Source: an uncultured Azospirillum sp. (GTDB lineage Bacteria > Pseudomonadota > Alphaproteobacteria > RF32 > CAG-239). Taken from it: a DNA stretch of 64,000 nucleotides. The notes below the pieces were generated by a model. It did not search any database. It was not told where the DNA came from and saw only the letters and a list, made by a program, of their open reading frames with translations. Shown in pieces: positions 26,182 through 34,770 of this stretch. A program made the position numbers and the translations under genes. Numbering within the stretch: the stretch's first letter is position 1; each line of letters opens with the position of its first letter. The DNA is taken from assembly GCA_902489795.1 (NCBI GenBank), contig CABUBU010000003.1:1-64000 (forward strand), given 5' to 3'.

Positions 26182-26510
26182 GTATATTGTTTGTTGAAAA
26201 TTAAATTTTAACGCTTTTTCCCGGCGTTTGTACGGACTGCGGAAAAGAACGGATTGCACGAGGACTAATATAAATAAGTGTGCATGCCCGGATGTCGGAT
26301 GTCTGCATTCCGGCGCGGAGTCTTTCGTTTTTATTGTCCAAAAATGGCCGCTTTTAACTATGAATTTTTTGTTACAGGGGAAAATATTTACTAAAAACAA
26401 TATGTTATCAAAAATGCGATGGGCGTGATAATGCTGGTAATTTTGGAAAAAATCAGGTATTCTAAAAATGTATAAGTAAAGCACTTTTAATTAATTAAAG
26501 GAGAAAAACT
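26182..26510. promoter_or_regulatory. Divergent control region between pil and T4SS operons
   Basis: About 330 gene-free bases separate two long divergent operons. On the plus side TGGTAA, 17 bases, TATTCT near 26431-26463 is a weak candidate promoter for the VirB2 gene, followed by a good GGAG site. No clear operator palindrome is seen. Confidence 0.35.
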
Positions 26511-26852
26511 ATGCAATTTATTAAAAGAAATATCTGGACACTGGCCGCGATGGTTCTGTTTGTAACTGTTGCGATGGTCGGTGACGCCGCGGCGGTTGAC
26601 GGCACCAGCCTGATGACCCAGGCGAGCAAGAAGGTCTCTAACGTATTTGAAGCCGTTAGAACGATCATCTTTATTCTGGGTGGTTTCGGTCTGGTCGGCG
26701 TTGCTTTTGCCGCCATTTTCGGTAAAGTAAACTGGAAATGGTTTGCCGCTTTGGCCGTCGGTCTGGCTATTCTGGCTGCTGCGAACGCCGTCGTTCAGTA
26801 TGCTGCCGGTTCCAAAGCCGGTACGGGCGTAACCGATACCTTCGGTGTATAG
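26511..26852 (+). CDS. virB2: VirB2/TrbC-like pilin 1
   Basis: The 113-residue protein has a signal peptide ending about DAAA (residue 28). Two membrane helices follow (about 48-66 and 72-92) separated by the polar turn KVNWKW, the VirB2/TrbC layout. It is the first gene of the T4SS operon, and a long hairpin directly behind it may raise its message relative to downstream genes, as expected for a pilin subunit. Confidence 0.75.
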   Translation: MQFIKRNIWTLAAMVLFVTVAMVGDAAAVDGTSLMTQASKKVSNVFEAVRTIIFILGGFGLVGVAFAAIFGKVNWKWFAALAVGLAILAAANAVVQYAAGSKAGTGVTDTFGV

Positions 26853-26870
26853 TCCCGGTGACTTAACCAC

Positions 26871-26920
26871 GGGGAGGGCTGCCAGAAGTTTTGGCTAGCC
26901 AATGACAGCCCTCCCGTTTT
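26871..26920 (+). terminator. Hairpin between VirB2-like genes (attenuator or mRNA stabiliser)
   Basis: A perfect 10-bp stem (GGGAGGGCTG at 26872-26881 with CAGCCCTCCC at 26906-26915) is followed by GTTTT. The inner loop has a small secondary pairing. Confidence 0.6.
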
Positions 26921-26947
26921 ACTGCTAACAAAAGAAGGAAAAAGAAG

Positions 26948-27313
26948 ATGTTGTACGTAAAATTAAAGAAAATAATAATATTTGCATTGGTTGCGTTCTT
27001 AGCTTCTTCAATTTTATTTGCAACCAATTCTTATGCCGCACTGTTTGGAGATCTGACGAGCAAGGGCGCCGAAATCTTCAAAGGCATGCGCGAAATTATC
27101 TATGCGGTTGCCGGTTTCGGTATCGTGGCGATTGCCATCGGCGGTTTTTTCGGCAACTTCAACTGGAAATGGTTGGGGGCCATCATCATCGGCCTGATGG
27201 TCATTGCCCTGACTGCCGGCATCATCAATTATATGGTGGAAGAAACGGTTATTACGCCGGACATGATCACTGATACTCTGATCAGCGGCAATGACTCGGG
27301 GTTGGCAAAATAG
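26948..27313 (+). CDS. virB2: VirB2/TrbC-like pilin 2
   Basis: The 121-residue paralogue of the preceding gene has a signal peptide to about SYA (residue 31) and the same helix-NFNWKW-helix layout (YAVAGFGIVAIAIGGFFG, then GAIIIGLMVIALTAGII). It carries a slightly longer acidic tail. GAAGGAAAAAGAAG precedes ATG. Confidence 0.72.
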   Translation: MLYVKLKKIIIFALVAFLASSILFATNSYAALFGDLTSKGAEIFKGMREIIYAVAGFGIVAIAIGGFFGNFNWKWLGAIIIGLMVIALTAGIINYMVEETVITPDMITDTLISGNDSGLAK

Positions 27314-27340
27314 TTTGGACAGAGATTTTAGGAGGGTGCT

Positions 27341-28351
27341 ATGCAAAATTTTAAGGTAAAAAATAGGATGTCTGTATCTCTGTTGTTGCTGCTGACGGCG
27401 CTGTTTGTCTGCTTTAATCCTGGATATGCTTTTGCTGATCTGCTCGGGTGCATGCAAAGCGAAGCCGGGCAGGGAATTTTCAAAACCATGGCGTGTAAAA
27501 TCACGACCACGCTGTTCGACATCCGGAAAATTGTTTATATTCTTGGCGGCTTTGGTCTGATCGCCTTTACCTTTGCGGCAATTTTCAACAAGATCAGCTT
27601 CAAACATCTTGCTAATATTGCCTTGAGTCTGTTTCTTCTGTCGATGGTGACGCCGTTTATCGAGTATTTTACTCAGGCGCCGGGTGCCAAGCTGACTTAC
27701 GGCAGTTTCCTGCAACCGGATTTTACGGAAGCTGACTATTCGATGACTTTCGGTGAATGCGAGGGCGGTGATTGCCCGGTTTCGACGACGGTTGCGGGCG
27801 GTGCTGTTGCCGGTGGTTCGTCCGGCGGCGGTCTGGGCGGTTCTGGCGGTGGCTTGGGCGGAGGTTTAACAACCGGTTCCGATAATCCGATTGCGACTGC
27901 GGGTACCGAAGTGGATACCAGAACCGGCTGGCAGAAATTCAAGGATGGCATCAAAACGGTCGCTCAGGAAGGACTGAAGGCTTATAATACAGCCAGTTCC
28001 GTTATCTCTGCGGCGGGCAGTGTCTATAATGCTGTTGACTCTACAGTTAAGGGGGTTCAGGGGGTTGATGGTATTAAGGATGTTGGTGGAATTATCACGG
28101 CGGGTGTGGGTGCTTTTGATAACTTTACCACTGCGACCGGTGCTATTACCGGTGCTGCCGGAACAATCGGAACCAATTATACCGACAAGGAAGGTGAAAA
28201 AGGTCTTGGTGAAAAAGTGGATGATTTCTTCAAAGGCAAAAACAAAGGTGCCCAAGAAGGAAAGGAGGTTACTCAGGATCTGGGAACCATCAACGGTACT
28301 GTTAACGGGATAAGGGATATTCCGAACGATATCGAAAACATTTTCAGGTAA
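27341..28351 (+). CDS. VirB2-like protein 3 with long Gly-rich C-terminal extension
   Basis: The first 120 residues repeat the VirB2-like plan: a signal peptide to AFA near 31, then VYILGGFGLIAFTFAAIFNK, a polar KISFKH turn, and a second helix. About 215 further residues follow: a Gly/Ser-rich stretch near 150-175 and a low-hydrophobicity tail with repeated Ala/Gly/Val segments. Four cysteines occur early (LLGCMQ, MACKI, GECEG, DCPV). It may be a specialised or tip subunit, or an envelope-facing adaptor. A terminator follows. Confidence 0.65.
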   Translation: MQNFKVKNRMSVSLLLLLTALFVCFNPGYAFADLLGCMQSEAGQGIFKTMACKITTTLFDIRKIVYILGGFGLIAFTFAAIFNKISFKHLANIALSLFLLSMVTPFIEYFTQAPGAKLTYGSFLQPDFTEADYSMTFGECEGGDCPVSTTVAGGAVAGGSSGGGLGGSGGGLGGGLTTGSDNPIATAGTEVDTRTGWQKFKDGIKTVAQEGLKAYNTASSVISAAGSVYNAVDSTVKGVQGVDGIKDVGGIITAGVGAFDNFTTATGAITGAAGTIGTNYTDKEGEKGLGEKVDDFFKGKNKGAQEGKEVTQDLGTINGTVNGIRDIPNDIENIFR

Positions 28352-28367
28352 TGTATCGTTAAAGTCG

Positions 28368-28403
28368 AAAAATGCCGCTCATTCTCCCAGGGCGGCATTT
28401 TTT
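28368..28403 (+). terminator. Terminator after the VirB2-like genes
   Basis: The stem AAATGCCGC/GCGGCATTT is followed by T6. A second, shorter hairpin with T6 lies at 28451-28476. Confidence 0.7.
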
Positions 28404-28477
28404 CCGTCCGGCGGCAGGCGCCGTCGGAAGCCCGTTGATCCGTTGCCGGTGCTTGTCAACCGCGGCAAGCTTTTTTG

Positions 28478-28506
28478 TTGCATAAAAAAAACTTTTCCTG
28501 TAGAAT
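28478..28506 (+). promoter_or_regulatory. Promoter of the virB3-virB11 part of the T4SS operon
   Basis: TTGCAT, 17 bases, TAGAAT (-10 at 28501-28506), 25 bases before the VirB3-like ATG and just after two terminators. Confidence 0.6.
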
Positions 28507-28531
28507 CATAAAAAACGAAGGATGGATTGAA

Positions 28532-28822
28532 ATGCGTGAACCTGTGTTAAAAGCCGTTGCCAGTCCCCCCAAGATTTTGTGGGGGCCGTTTTTGCCGGTA
28601 TTGCTTAATCTCGGCGTTCAGTTTCCGATCATGTTCGTTTCGATCGGCGCTTTCGAGATTAACCCGATTATATTTGTTGCCAGTATTCTGCTGGTGCACG
28701 GGATCATCGTGCTCTGGGGTACGAAAGAACCGCATATTTCCAGCATGATTCAGGCATTCGGACAAACTTATCGTGTAACTAAGAATTTGTATAAGACAAA
28801 GGGGAATAAATTTGCACCCTGA
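28532..28822 (+). CDS. virB3: VirB3-like protein
   Basis: The 96-residue protein has two closely spaced membrane helices (about 18-38 and 42-62) and a basic tail (YRVTKNLYKTKGNK). The GPFLPVLLNLG opening is in the position of the VirB3 'GLTRP' segment. VirB3 pairs with VirB4 at the inner membrane, and here it overlaps the VirB4 start by 11 bases. ATG 28532 follows GAAGGA. Confidence 0.72.
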   Translation: MREPVLKAVASPPKILWGPFLPVLLNLGVQFPIMFVSIGAFEINPIIFVASILLVHGIIVLWGTKEPHISSMIQAFGQTYRVTKNLYKTKGNKFAP

Positions 28823-31244
28823 TTTTGATTTTTTCAGCACGTTCGTACAGGGGCTGAGCGCTAAAGAAGTTATCGTTGCGGTGATTGGTTTTATTTCTGC
28901 CGCAGCTTTTGCTGGTTTGTGGGTAACCAAGCTTGGGCGCAGCATTCTGCCGCAGCCGAGCGAGTCCAAAGTGGCGGATTTCCTGCCTTTCAACAAACTG
29001 ATGTCAGACGGCATGACCATCCGCTGCTACAACGGTTCGTTCGCCCGGGTGTTTAAAATCGAAGGCTTGGATCTGGCCTTTGCCACCGAAGAGAAAAACA
29101 TTTCCATGCTTGAGGCGAGAAAGTCCTGGATCGACAACATGTCCGATCTGCAGGTAACCTGCCGCGTCATTACCCTGCGCGAGAGGATTCCGCCCGATGA
29201 AATTATCGGCACTTTTGACAATCCGCTGCTGGAACAGGTGGCCTACACCTGGCAAAGTACACTGAACCGTGTTTACAGCAATTCTCATTACGTGGTCATT
29301 TCCATTCCCGACCGTCCGGATGCACTGAAAGATCTTAACTATGCCTCTCAGACGCTGATGGCGACTTTGAGCGAATACGGCGTGCGGGCAATGTTTGAGA
29401 GCGAGGACAGTCTGCCGAAAGACAGCCCGTTTCACGTATTCAGCCGCATTTGCAGTCCGGTCTCGAAACCTGATCCGAAAGTTCGCAGTGCCGAAGGGGC
29501 GATGCTGAATGAAATTCTGACGGCCGACCATATTCACTTCACCGGCGAAAACGGCATTATCAAATTCTTTTCCGGCGATCAGGAAATGTATGCGATTACC
29601 ATGGGGCTGAGAACTTCCGGAGACTTTATGGACGAGTCGATGATCGTTTCCCTGCTGGCGATCGACTGCGAGCTGACCATGCTTCACAACATCAAGCCGA
29701 TTTTTAAGCCGAATGCGCGGGCGCTGCTTCTGCAGCAGGCCAACATGGCGCGGATGACAAGCTTTTCCGGCGATGTAATTGACCAGTATAACGAAGCCCT
29801 TTCCTCAATCGAAGACAGCGATGCCAACTATCAGGCGCTGACCGAATATGCGATGACGCTGGTGCTGAAGGGGCACAGTCTGGAAGAAATCGACTTTGCC
29901 GAAGGCGAAGTGCAGCGTATCTGCCGTTTGTTCGGCGTGACGCCGGTGCGCGAAGGCTGGGTCAGCCAGGCCAGCTTCTTCAACCAGTTTCCGACTTATG
30001 ACACCTATCCGCGGACTTACCGCTATCTGTCGCGGGTAGCGGCGGTTGCGGTTTCGTTTGACAAGCCGTCGGAAGGCTTTGCCAAAAGCGACTGGGGGCC
30101 GGGCGCCATCTCCGTGTTCCGTACCACCACCGGTTCCGGTTACCGGTTCCAATTCCACGTTTCGCCTGAAGAATCTGCCGTGGCTCACTGCTGCATCATC
30201 GGTCCGACTGGTCAAGGTAAAACCACTTTGCTGACGTTTCTGGCCGGCCAGGCGATGCGCCACAAAGACCTAAAGGTGTTCTTCTTCGACCGTCACCGCG
30301 GTGCGGAGATTTTTACCCGTGCGGTCAAAGGTGCTTACGTCGGCTTTGACGGCGATGAAAAGAACGTTTCCTTAAATCCGTTCGACGCGGCGCCGACGCC
30401 CAACAACCGAGCCTTCCTCCGCCGCTGGATGAAATCCATCACCATGGTTGACGACGCGCTTTCCGAACGCGAAATCGCCCGCGCGGTAACGACGGCGTTT
30501 GACTATCTGCGTCCGGAAGAACGGGTGATGAGCAACCTTTACAAAAGTTGTTTCTCGCCGACCGGCAATATGCGCCGCGAACTGTTCCGCTGGGTCAATC
30601 CCGACCAGTACGGCAAAATTTTCAATGCCACTAACGACAGTCTGGACTTGCACTCCAAGCGCTTTATCGCTTTTGACTTTACTCATATTTTTGAGGACGA
30701 AACACTGGCGCCGGCAGTCATCAGTTATATCATGCACCGTATTCAGTCGGAAACCGGGGAAACCGGCGTTCCGTCGCTGATCATGATCGACGAAACTGCG
30801 CCGATGCTGAAGCACCCGATGTTCCGCGACTATTTCATTATCGGTCTGCAGGAAGGCCGTAAGAAGCGTCAGGCCTACCTTTGCGCGTTCCAACAGCCGA
30901 ACATCATCGACCGGCTGGGTGTCGGCGAGGTTATCCGCGGCCAGTGCCAGACGGTTATTTTCTTCCGCAATCCGCAGGCGATGCCGGAAGACTACGTCAA
31001 CTGGAACCTGAACCAGCGGGAAACCGACTTTATTTTCGGCAAGTCCTATCGTGATTTTCCTTATGCGATTCTGCTTTCCCGCCCGGCTACCGGAGAATCG
31101 GTGATCCTTGACGTCAACCTCGGCGGTCTCGGACCTTACCTGAAGCTTTACAATTCCGGCCGCAAGAATGTTTTGCTGGTGGAAGAGCTGATTAAGCAGT
31201 ACGGGGAAGACAATTTTGTTACAAAATATTTAAATCTTGCTTGA
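28812..31244 (+). CDS. virB4: VirB4 ATPase
   Basis: The 810-residue protein has the VirB4/TrbE layout. An N-terminal membrane segment (about 14-36) is followed by the CagE/TrbE domain, then the ATPase domain with Walker A GPTGQGKTT near residue 468, Walker B SLIMIDETA near 656, and the later LCAFQQPN and VIFFRNPQA motifs. It supplies energy for subunit assembly and substrate passage. The start appears to be TTG at 28812 behind AAAGGGGA; no ATG lies nearby in frame. The membrane segment at the start is longer than usual and could be the fused second half of VirB3. Confidence 0.93.
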   Translation: MHPDFDFFSTFVQGLSAKEVIVAVIGFISAAAFAGLWVTKLGRSILPQPSESKVADFLPFNKLMSDGMTIRCYNGSFARVFKIEGLDLAFATEEKNISMLEARKSWIDNMSDLQVTCRVITLRERIPPDEIIGTFDNPLLEQVAYTWQSTLNRVYSNSHYVVISIPDRPDALKDLNYASQTLMATLSEYGVRAMFESEDSLPKDSPFHVFSRICSPVSKPDPKVRSAEGAMLNEILTADHIHFTGENGIIKFFSGDQEMYAITMGLRTSGDFMDESMIVSLLAIDCELTMLHNIKPIFKPNARALLLQQANMARMTSFSGDVIDQYNEALSSIEDSDANYQALTEYAMTLVLKGHSLEEIDFAEGEVQRICRLFGVTPVREGWVSQASFFNQFPTYDTYPRTYRYLSRVAAVAVSFDKPSEGFAKSDWGPGAISVFRTTTGSGYRFQFHVSPEESAVAHCCIIGPTGQGKTTLLTFLAGQAMRHKDLKVFFFDRHRGAEIFTRAVKGAYVGFDGDEKNVSLNPFDAAPTPNNRAFLRRWMKSITMVDDALSEREIARAVTTAFDYLRPEERVMSNLYKSCFSPTGNMRRELFRWVNPDQYGKIFNATNDSLDLHSKRFIAFDFTHIFEDETLAPAVISYIMHRIQSETGETGVPSLIMIDETAPMLKHPMFRDYFIIGLQEGRKKRQAYLCAFQQPNIIDRLGVGEVIRGQCQTVIFFRNPQAMPEDYVNWNLNQRETDFIFGKSYRDFPYAILLSRPATGESVILDVNLGGLGPYLKLYNSGRKNVLLVEELIKQYGEDNFVTKYLNLA

Positions 31245-31319
31245 GAAACGTAAAATAGATTTATAAAACAGTTTTTTTTTGCTATTATTAAAATGACATA
31301 GACCAAGACGGAGGGTGGT

Positions 31320-32870
31320 ATGGTAAATATTAAGCGCATTGGTTCGGGCATTCTGGGCGCGGGTGCCGTTTTGTTTGTTGCCGTGGGGGCGGAAGCCGGG
31401 CTGCCGACTTTTGACGCCGCCAATATTGCCGGTACGATGAGTATCGTGAAAAACGGTTCTCAAAATCTGAAAGGAATTGGCGATATCACCAACAAGGTCG
31501 GCGAACTCAACACGATTGTCGGCGATGCGGCTGCCTCTGTCTCGAAATTTCAGGAACAATACGGCGACGAGATCAAAAAGGGCATGGAAATAGCGCAAAA
31601 GGCGATGGCGCGCAAGGCGGAAGCCGAAGCGGCCAAAGCTGCTCATGACGCCGAAGTGCAGGCGCAGAAAGACGCTTATCAGGCGGCTATGGACAGCGTA
31701 GCCGAAAATCAGCAGGCTTCGCAGCCGGAAGAAGAATATTACGAAGAAGTTGAAGAAGAGGGGGGCAACGCACCTGAAGAAACCGTAACCGTCGTTGAGG
31801 GTGCGGCCGAAGATCTTTATAGGGAAGATGCTGAAGAAAACAGTGTTTCTTCCGCGATGAACTCTGCCAACCGGGTTTATGACGACGGTGATTATGAAGA
31901 GACCGGCGGCGAAAATTTGGACGGCATCGCCGGTGACGACGAAGCGACTGCGGAAGACGGCGGCGCACCCGTAAAAACGCTGCAAAACCTGCCTGAGGGA
32001 ATGCATGCAGCGCAGATGAAGCCGGTTGTTGCCGGAAAAGCGTGGGTTGCCGGTGATGAAAGCGGGGGCCCGGCAAATCGGCGCAGGGCTTTTGCTCGTC
32101 CGTCCGCGCTGAAAGCGGAAGCTGTTGTCGCAAAGCCCGAGTTGAAAGCTGCTGCCGCCGGAGCTGATGCCGAAGCCGTGCCGACAGAAGGAGAAGCTTC
32201 CGATGCTGCAGCCGTTTCAGTTTCTCCCGCTGCCGTCCGGGCGAAAACGCCGGCCGCACAGGCAGCACCGGTGCAAAGACGGCAATTCAGGGTTTCGCCC
32301 CGTCTGAACCGGGTTGAAAAAGTTTCCCGCAGTACTTATAGCAGACACGAAGAAATGGCATTTGCCAGTTCCTCCGACGATGGTGAGGCTGTTGGCAACA
32401 GCTATGTCGGCAACGTTTATATCGTGCCGATGGCACAGCGTTGCGAAATCAGCGCCCAGACGTTTATCAAAGATGAAAAGAAACGCAATGAATGTATTGA
32501 AAAAATCATTCGCGAAAACAATGCTGACAACAGCTTCGATTCCAATCTCAGCATGAAAGACTGCCGCCAGATGACTTATAATGCGGTAGTTGCACTGCTG
32601 GCAGAAGCGACAAATTCAAAGTACGAGGCGGCCAATTACAGTGATACGCTGGACGAACAGGACAAGCTGGCGGCGGATTCTACAGATGTCCGCGGCGACT
32701 TGACCGTAATTGCCATGAGCAACTATCAGACGCAGTTGCTTTTGAACCGGATCTCCATGAATTTTTCTTCCCAGATCATTCTTGAAACGGTAGAGCAGGT
32801 ATGCGCTGCCCGCAAGGATGTTTTGGGAGATTCCGATCTGGATGAAAAGAGCGACGCCGGTGGAGAATAA
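31320..32870 (+). CDS. Exported VirB5-like protein with long acidic centre
   Basis: The 516-residue protein has a signal peptide to AEA (residue 27), then LPTFDAANIAGTM, which resembles the TrbJ/VirB5 opening, and a short coiled coil to about 125. Residues 130-330 are acidic, then Ala/Pro-rich and low-complexity. The last 170 residues look folded, with four cysteines (QRCEIS, NECIEKI, KDCRQM, QVCAAR) and helices such as YQTQLLLNRISM. VirB5 proteins sit at the pilus tip; the family link rests on the N-terminal motif and the position after virB4. Confidence 0.6.
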   Translation: MVNIKRIGSGILGAGAVLFVAVGAEAGLPTFDAANIAGTMSIVKNGSQNLKGIGDITNKVGELNTIVGDAAASVSKFQEQYGDEIKKGMEIAQKAMARKAEAEAAKAAHDAEVQAQKDAYQAAMDSVAENQQASQPEEEYYEEVEEEGGNAPEETVTVVEGAAEDLYREDAEENSVSSAMNSANRVYDDGDYEETGGENLDGIAGDDEATAEDGGAPVKTLQNLPEGMHAAQMKPVVAGKAWVAGDESGGPANRRRAFARPSALKAEAVVAKPELKAAAAGADAEAVPTEGEASDAAAVSVSPAAVRAKTPAAQAAPVQRRQFRVSPRLNRVEKVSRSTYSRHEEMAFASSSDDGEAVGNSYVGNVYIVPMAQRCEISAQTFIKDEKKRNECIEKIIRENNADNSFDSNLSMKDCRQMTYNAVVALLAEATNSKYEAANYSDTLDEQDKLAADSTDVRGDLTVIAMSNYQTQLLLNRISMNFSSQIILETVEQVCAARKDVLGDSDLDEKSDAGGE

Positions 32871-32872
32871 CG

Positions 32873-33532
32873 ATGAAAACATTTTTTGCTTGGACATTGC
32901 TTTTCTCTCTGTTGGGCATCAACTGCGCCCATGCCGACTTTGAAGCGGTGGAAACCACGCTCGGCAAACTGGAAGATGTGCAGAAAGAGGCGCAGAACGT
33001 TCAGGAAGAACTGAAAAAGGTGCAGGCGGCCTTGAACGCGGCTCGCCAAGGGGAATTTGGCCCGTTGAAAGAGGTCAAAAGCAATATTTTGAACGAAAAG
33101 AAAATCGATGTCAAACTGATTGGGCCGATTGCCGAAAAGGTCGGCGATACCAAGGAACTGGAAGGTGCGGTGGAAGAAAACATCATTCCCCAGTATACGG
33201 ACAAAGATCAGGACAAGACCTATTTCATCAACAAGGATACGACCGATGCCATTCGTCGCGAAAATCTGAGCCGGATGTATGCCTATGCGCTGACGTTGCG
33301 CACCAATATGGCCAAAACTCGGAAAGAGGGAGTAAGCGACGACAAGCCGGTCGAAGCCAAGGACAGCCGCGAAATTCTGCAGTCGGCGGCAACCAGGGAA
33401 GCCATGGAAAACGCCCGGCGCTTTGCCCATATTTGGGATATGCAGGCGGCGATTTATGAATTGCAGCTGATAGAAATGGCGCAAAGGTTCAGCAACAAGA
33501 GCGGCGGTGAATCTGAAGGAGATGAGCAATGA
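32873..33532 (+). CDS. Exported helical protein, VirB5-like position
   Basis: The 219-residue protein has a signal peptide to AHA near residue 21, a coiled-coil start (LEDVQKEAQNVQEELKKVQ) and further helices with RRENLSRMYAYALTLRTNM and MQAAIYELQLIEMAQRF. The last two blocks are like the C-terminal helices of TrbJ/VirB5. GGAGA precedes ATG, and the stop overlaps the next start (ATGA). Confidence 0.6.
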   Translation: MKTFFAWTLLFSLLGINCAHADFEAVETTLGKLEDVQKEAQNVQEELKKVQAALNAARQGEFGPLKEVKSNILNEKKIDVKLIGPIAEKVGDTKELEGAVEENIIPQYTDKDQDKTYFINKDTTDAIRRENLSRMYAYALTLRTNMAKTRKEGVSDDKPVEAKDSREILQSAATREAMENARRFAHIWDMQAAIYELQLIEMAQRFSNKSGGESEGDEQ

Positions 33533-34770
33533 ACAAAAATCTTCTCGGCCTTTTGGTCTTAAGCGCTTTTTTACCGGCCTTTTCGGTTGAAGCTTTTTTG
33601 TTGCCGCCGTTCAAGCTGGATGCCAGCACCATCGGCAACGAAATCGTTTCCTACGGTAATACCAGTTCACAAACTGCGGGCAAGGGACTGCAGCAGGCAG
33701 CCATCGTGCAGACGGCAATCACCTACGGTCAGGGTGCCAAGGAGGCTTATGAATTTGCCACAAAAATGCTGAACGATTTTAAAAACTTGAATCTTAACAA
33801 CCTCGGCGAAATGCTGGACAAAATGAGCGAGGCGGAAGCTGAGCAGACCAAGGTCAAGGAAGACGCTGCGGTTGAAATTACCGCTAAGACCCGTGAAGCC
33901 AACGCCAAAATTTCCGAACTGGACGCAAACACGAGGGAATTGAACAAAAAAATCGTCGAAGATCCGGAAAACATTAAAAAATATCAGAAGCAAATTGAGA
34001 AAAACGAAAAAGAAAAGAAAAAGATTTCGCAAAAACTGATCAAGGAAACCCGGAAGATCAACCGCAAAACGGAAAAGGAAGTCGGCAAACTGGGCGACCA
34101 GATCAGCGAACTGCGCGGCAAGGCGAGCGAACTGGTTTCTTCGATTACGACGATTTCCGACAATTACGATTCGACGAAAGACCTGAACCGGACGGCGGAA
34201 ACACTGCTGCCGGGCGCCGATACGGAGGTGGATACCCATGTGATGGCGACGTACGCCGCAATTTACCGGGTCAACTATTATCAAATGCTCGGCAAAGCCG
34301 CAGGACGGGCGATGCTGATAAAATCGACGCTGGTCAAAGACAATGAAAAAGCGGCCAAAAGCAAACTGTCGACAGCAGAGTTTGAAAGTCTGGGCGGTGC
34401 CGTCGGAACACTGGTTAAGATGAAAACGGACAATATTCAGGCGCTGCTGAATTTTACCGAAATTCTGCTGCAGAAAATGCAGCTTGACGTGGCCAGAGAT
34501 CTGGCGCTGGAGAATTTTAACGCCGCGAATCCGGTTCAGGCAGCCGGTGATTTCAACCTTGACAACTATCGTTTTACCCCGCCGACGGCTGCCGAACTGG
34601 AAGCGGAAGGCGGTGCAAAGCCGGAAAAACTGGAAAAGCTTGAAAAGGAAATCACGCCGAGCAGCGGAAACATTCTGACGGAAGGACGCAAAACCATGAC
34701 CGCGGGTACGGATGAAGCAGGCGAAAACACTGAAACAACGGGGGATGGGAATGATGAGAAAAAACAGTAA
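33529..34770 (+). CDS. Exported coiled-coil protein of the T4SS operon
   Basis: The 413-residue protein has a signal peptide to about residue 22, then KLDASTIGNEIVSYGNTSSQ, a long Lys/Glu coiled coil (about 100-205), and a helical C-terminal region with VDTHVMATYAAIYRVNYYQMLGK and LLQKMQLDVARDLAL. I do not recognise a named family, but gene position and helix content fit a TrbJ/VirB5-type component. It is coupled to both neighbours by overlaps. Confidence 0.65.
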   Translation: MNKNLLGLLVLSAFLPAFSVEAFLLPPFKLDASTIGNEIVSYGNTSSQTAGKGLQQAAIVQTAITYGQGAKEAYEFATKMLNDFKNLNLNNLGEMLDKMSEAEAEQTKVKEDAAVEITAKTREANAKISELDANTRELNKKIVEDPENIKKYQKQIEKNEKEKKKISQKLIKETRKINRKTEKEVGKLGDQISELRGKASELVSSITTISDNYDSTKDLNRTAETLLPGADTEVDTHVMATYAAIYRVNYYQMLGKAAGRAMLIKSTLVKDNEKAAKSKLSTAEFESLGGAVGTLVKMKTDNIQALLNFTEILLQKMQLDVARDLALENFNAANPVQAAGDFNLDNYRFTPPTAAELEAEGGAKPEKLEKLEKEITPSSGNILTEGRKTMTAGTDEAGENTETTGDGNDEKKQ

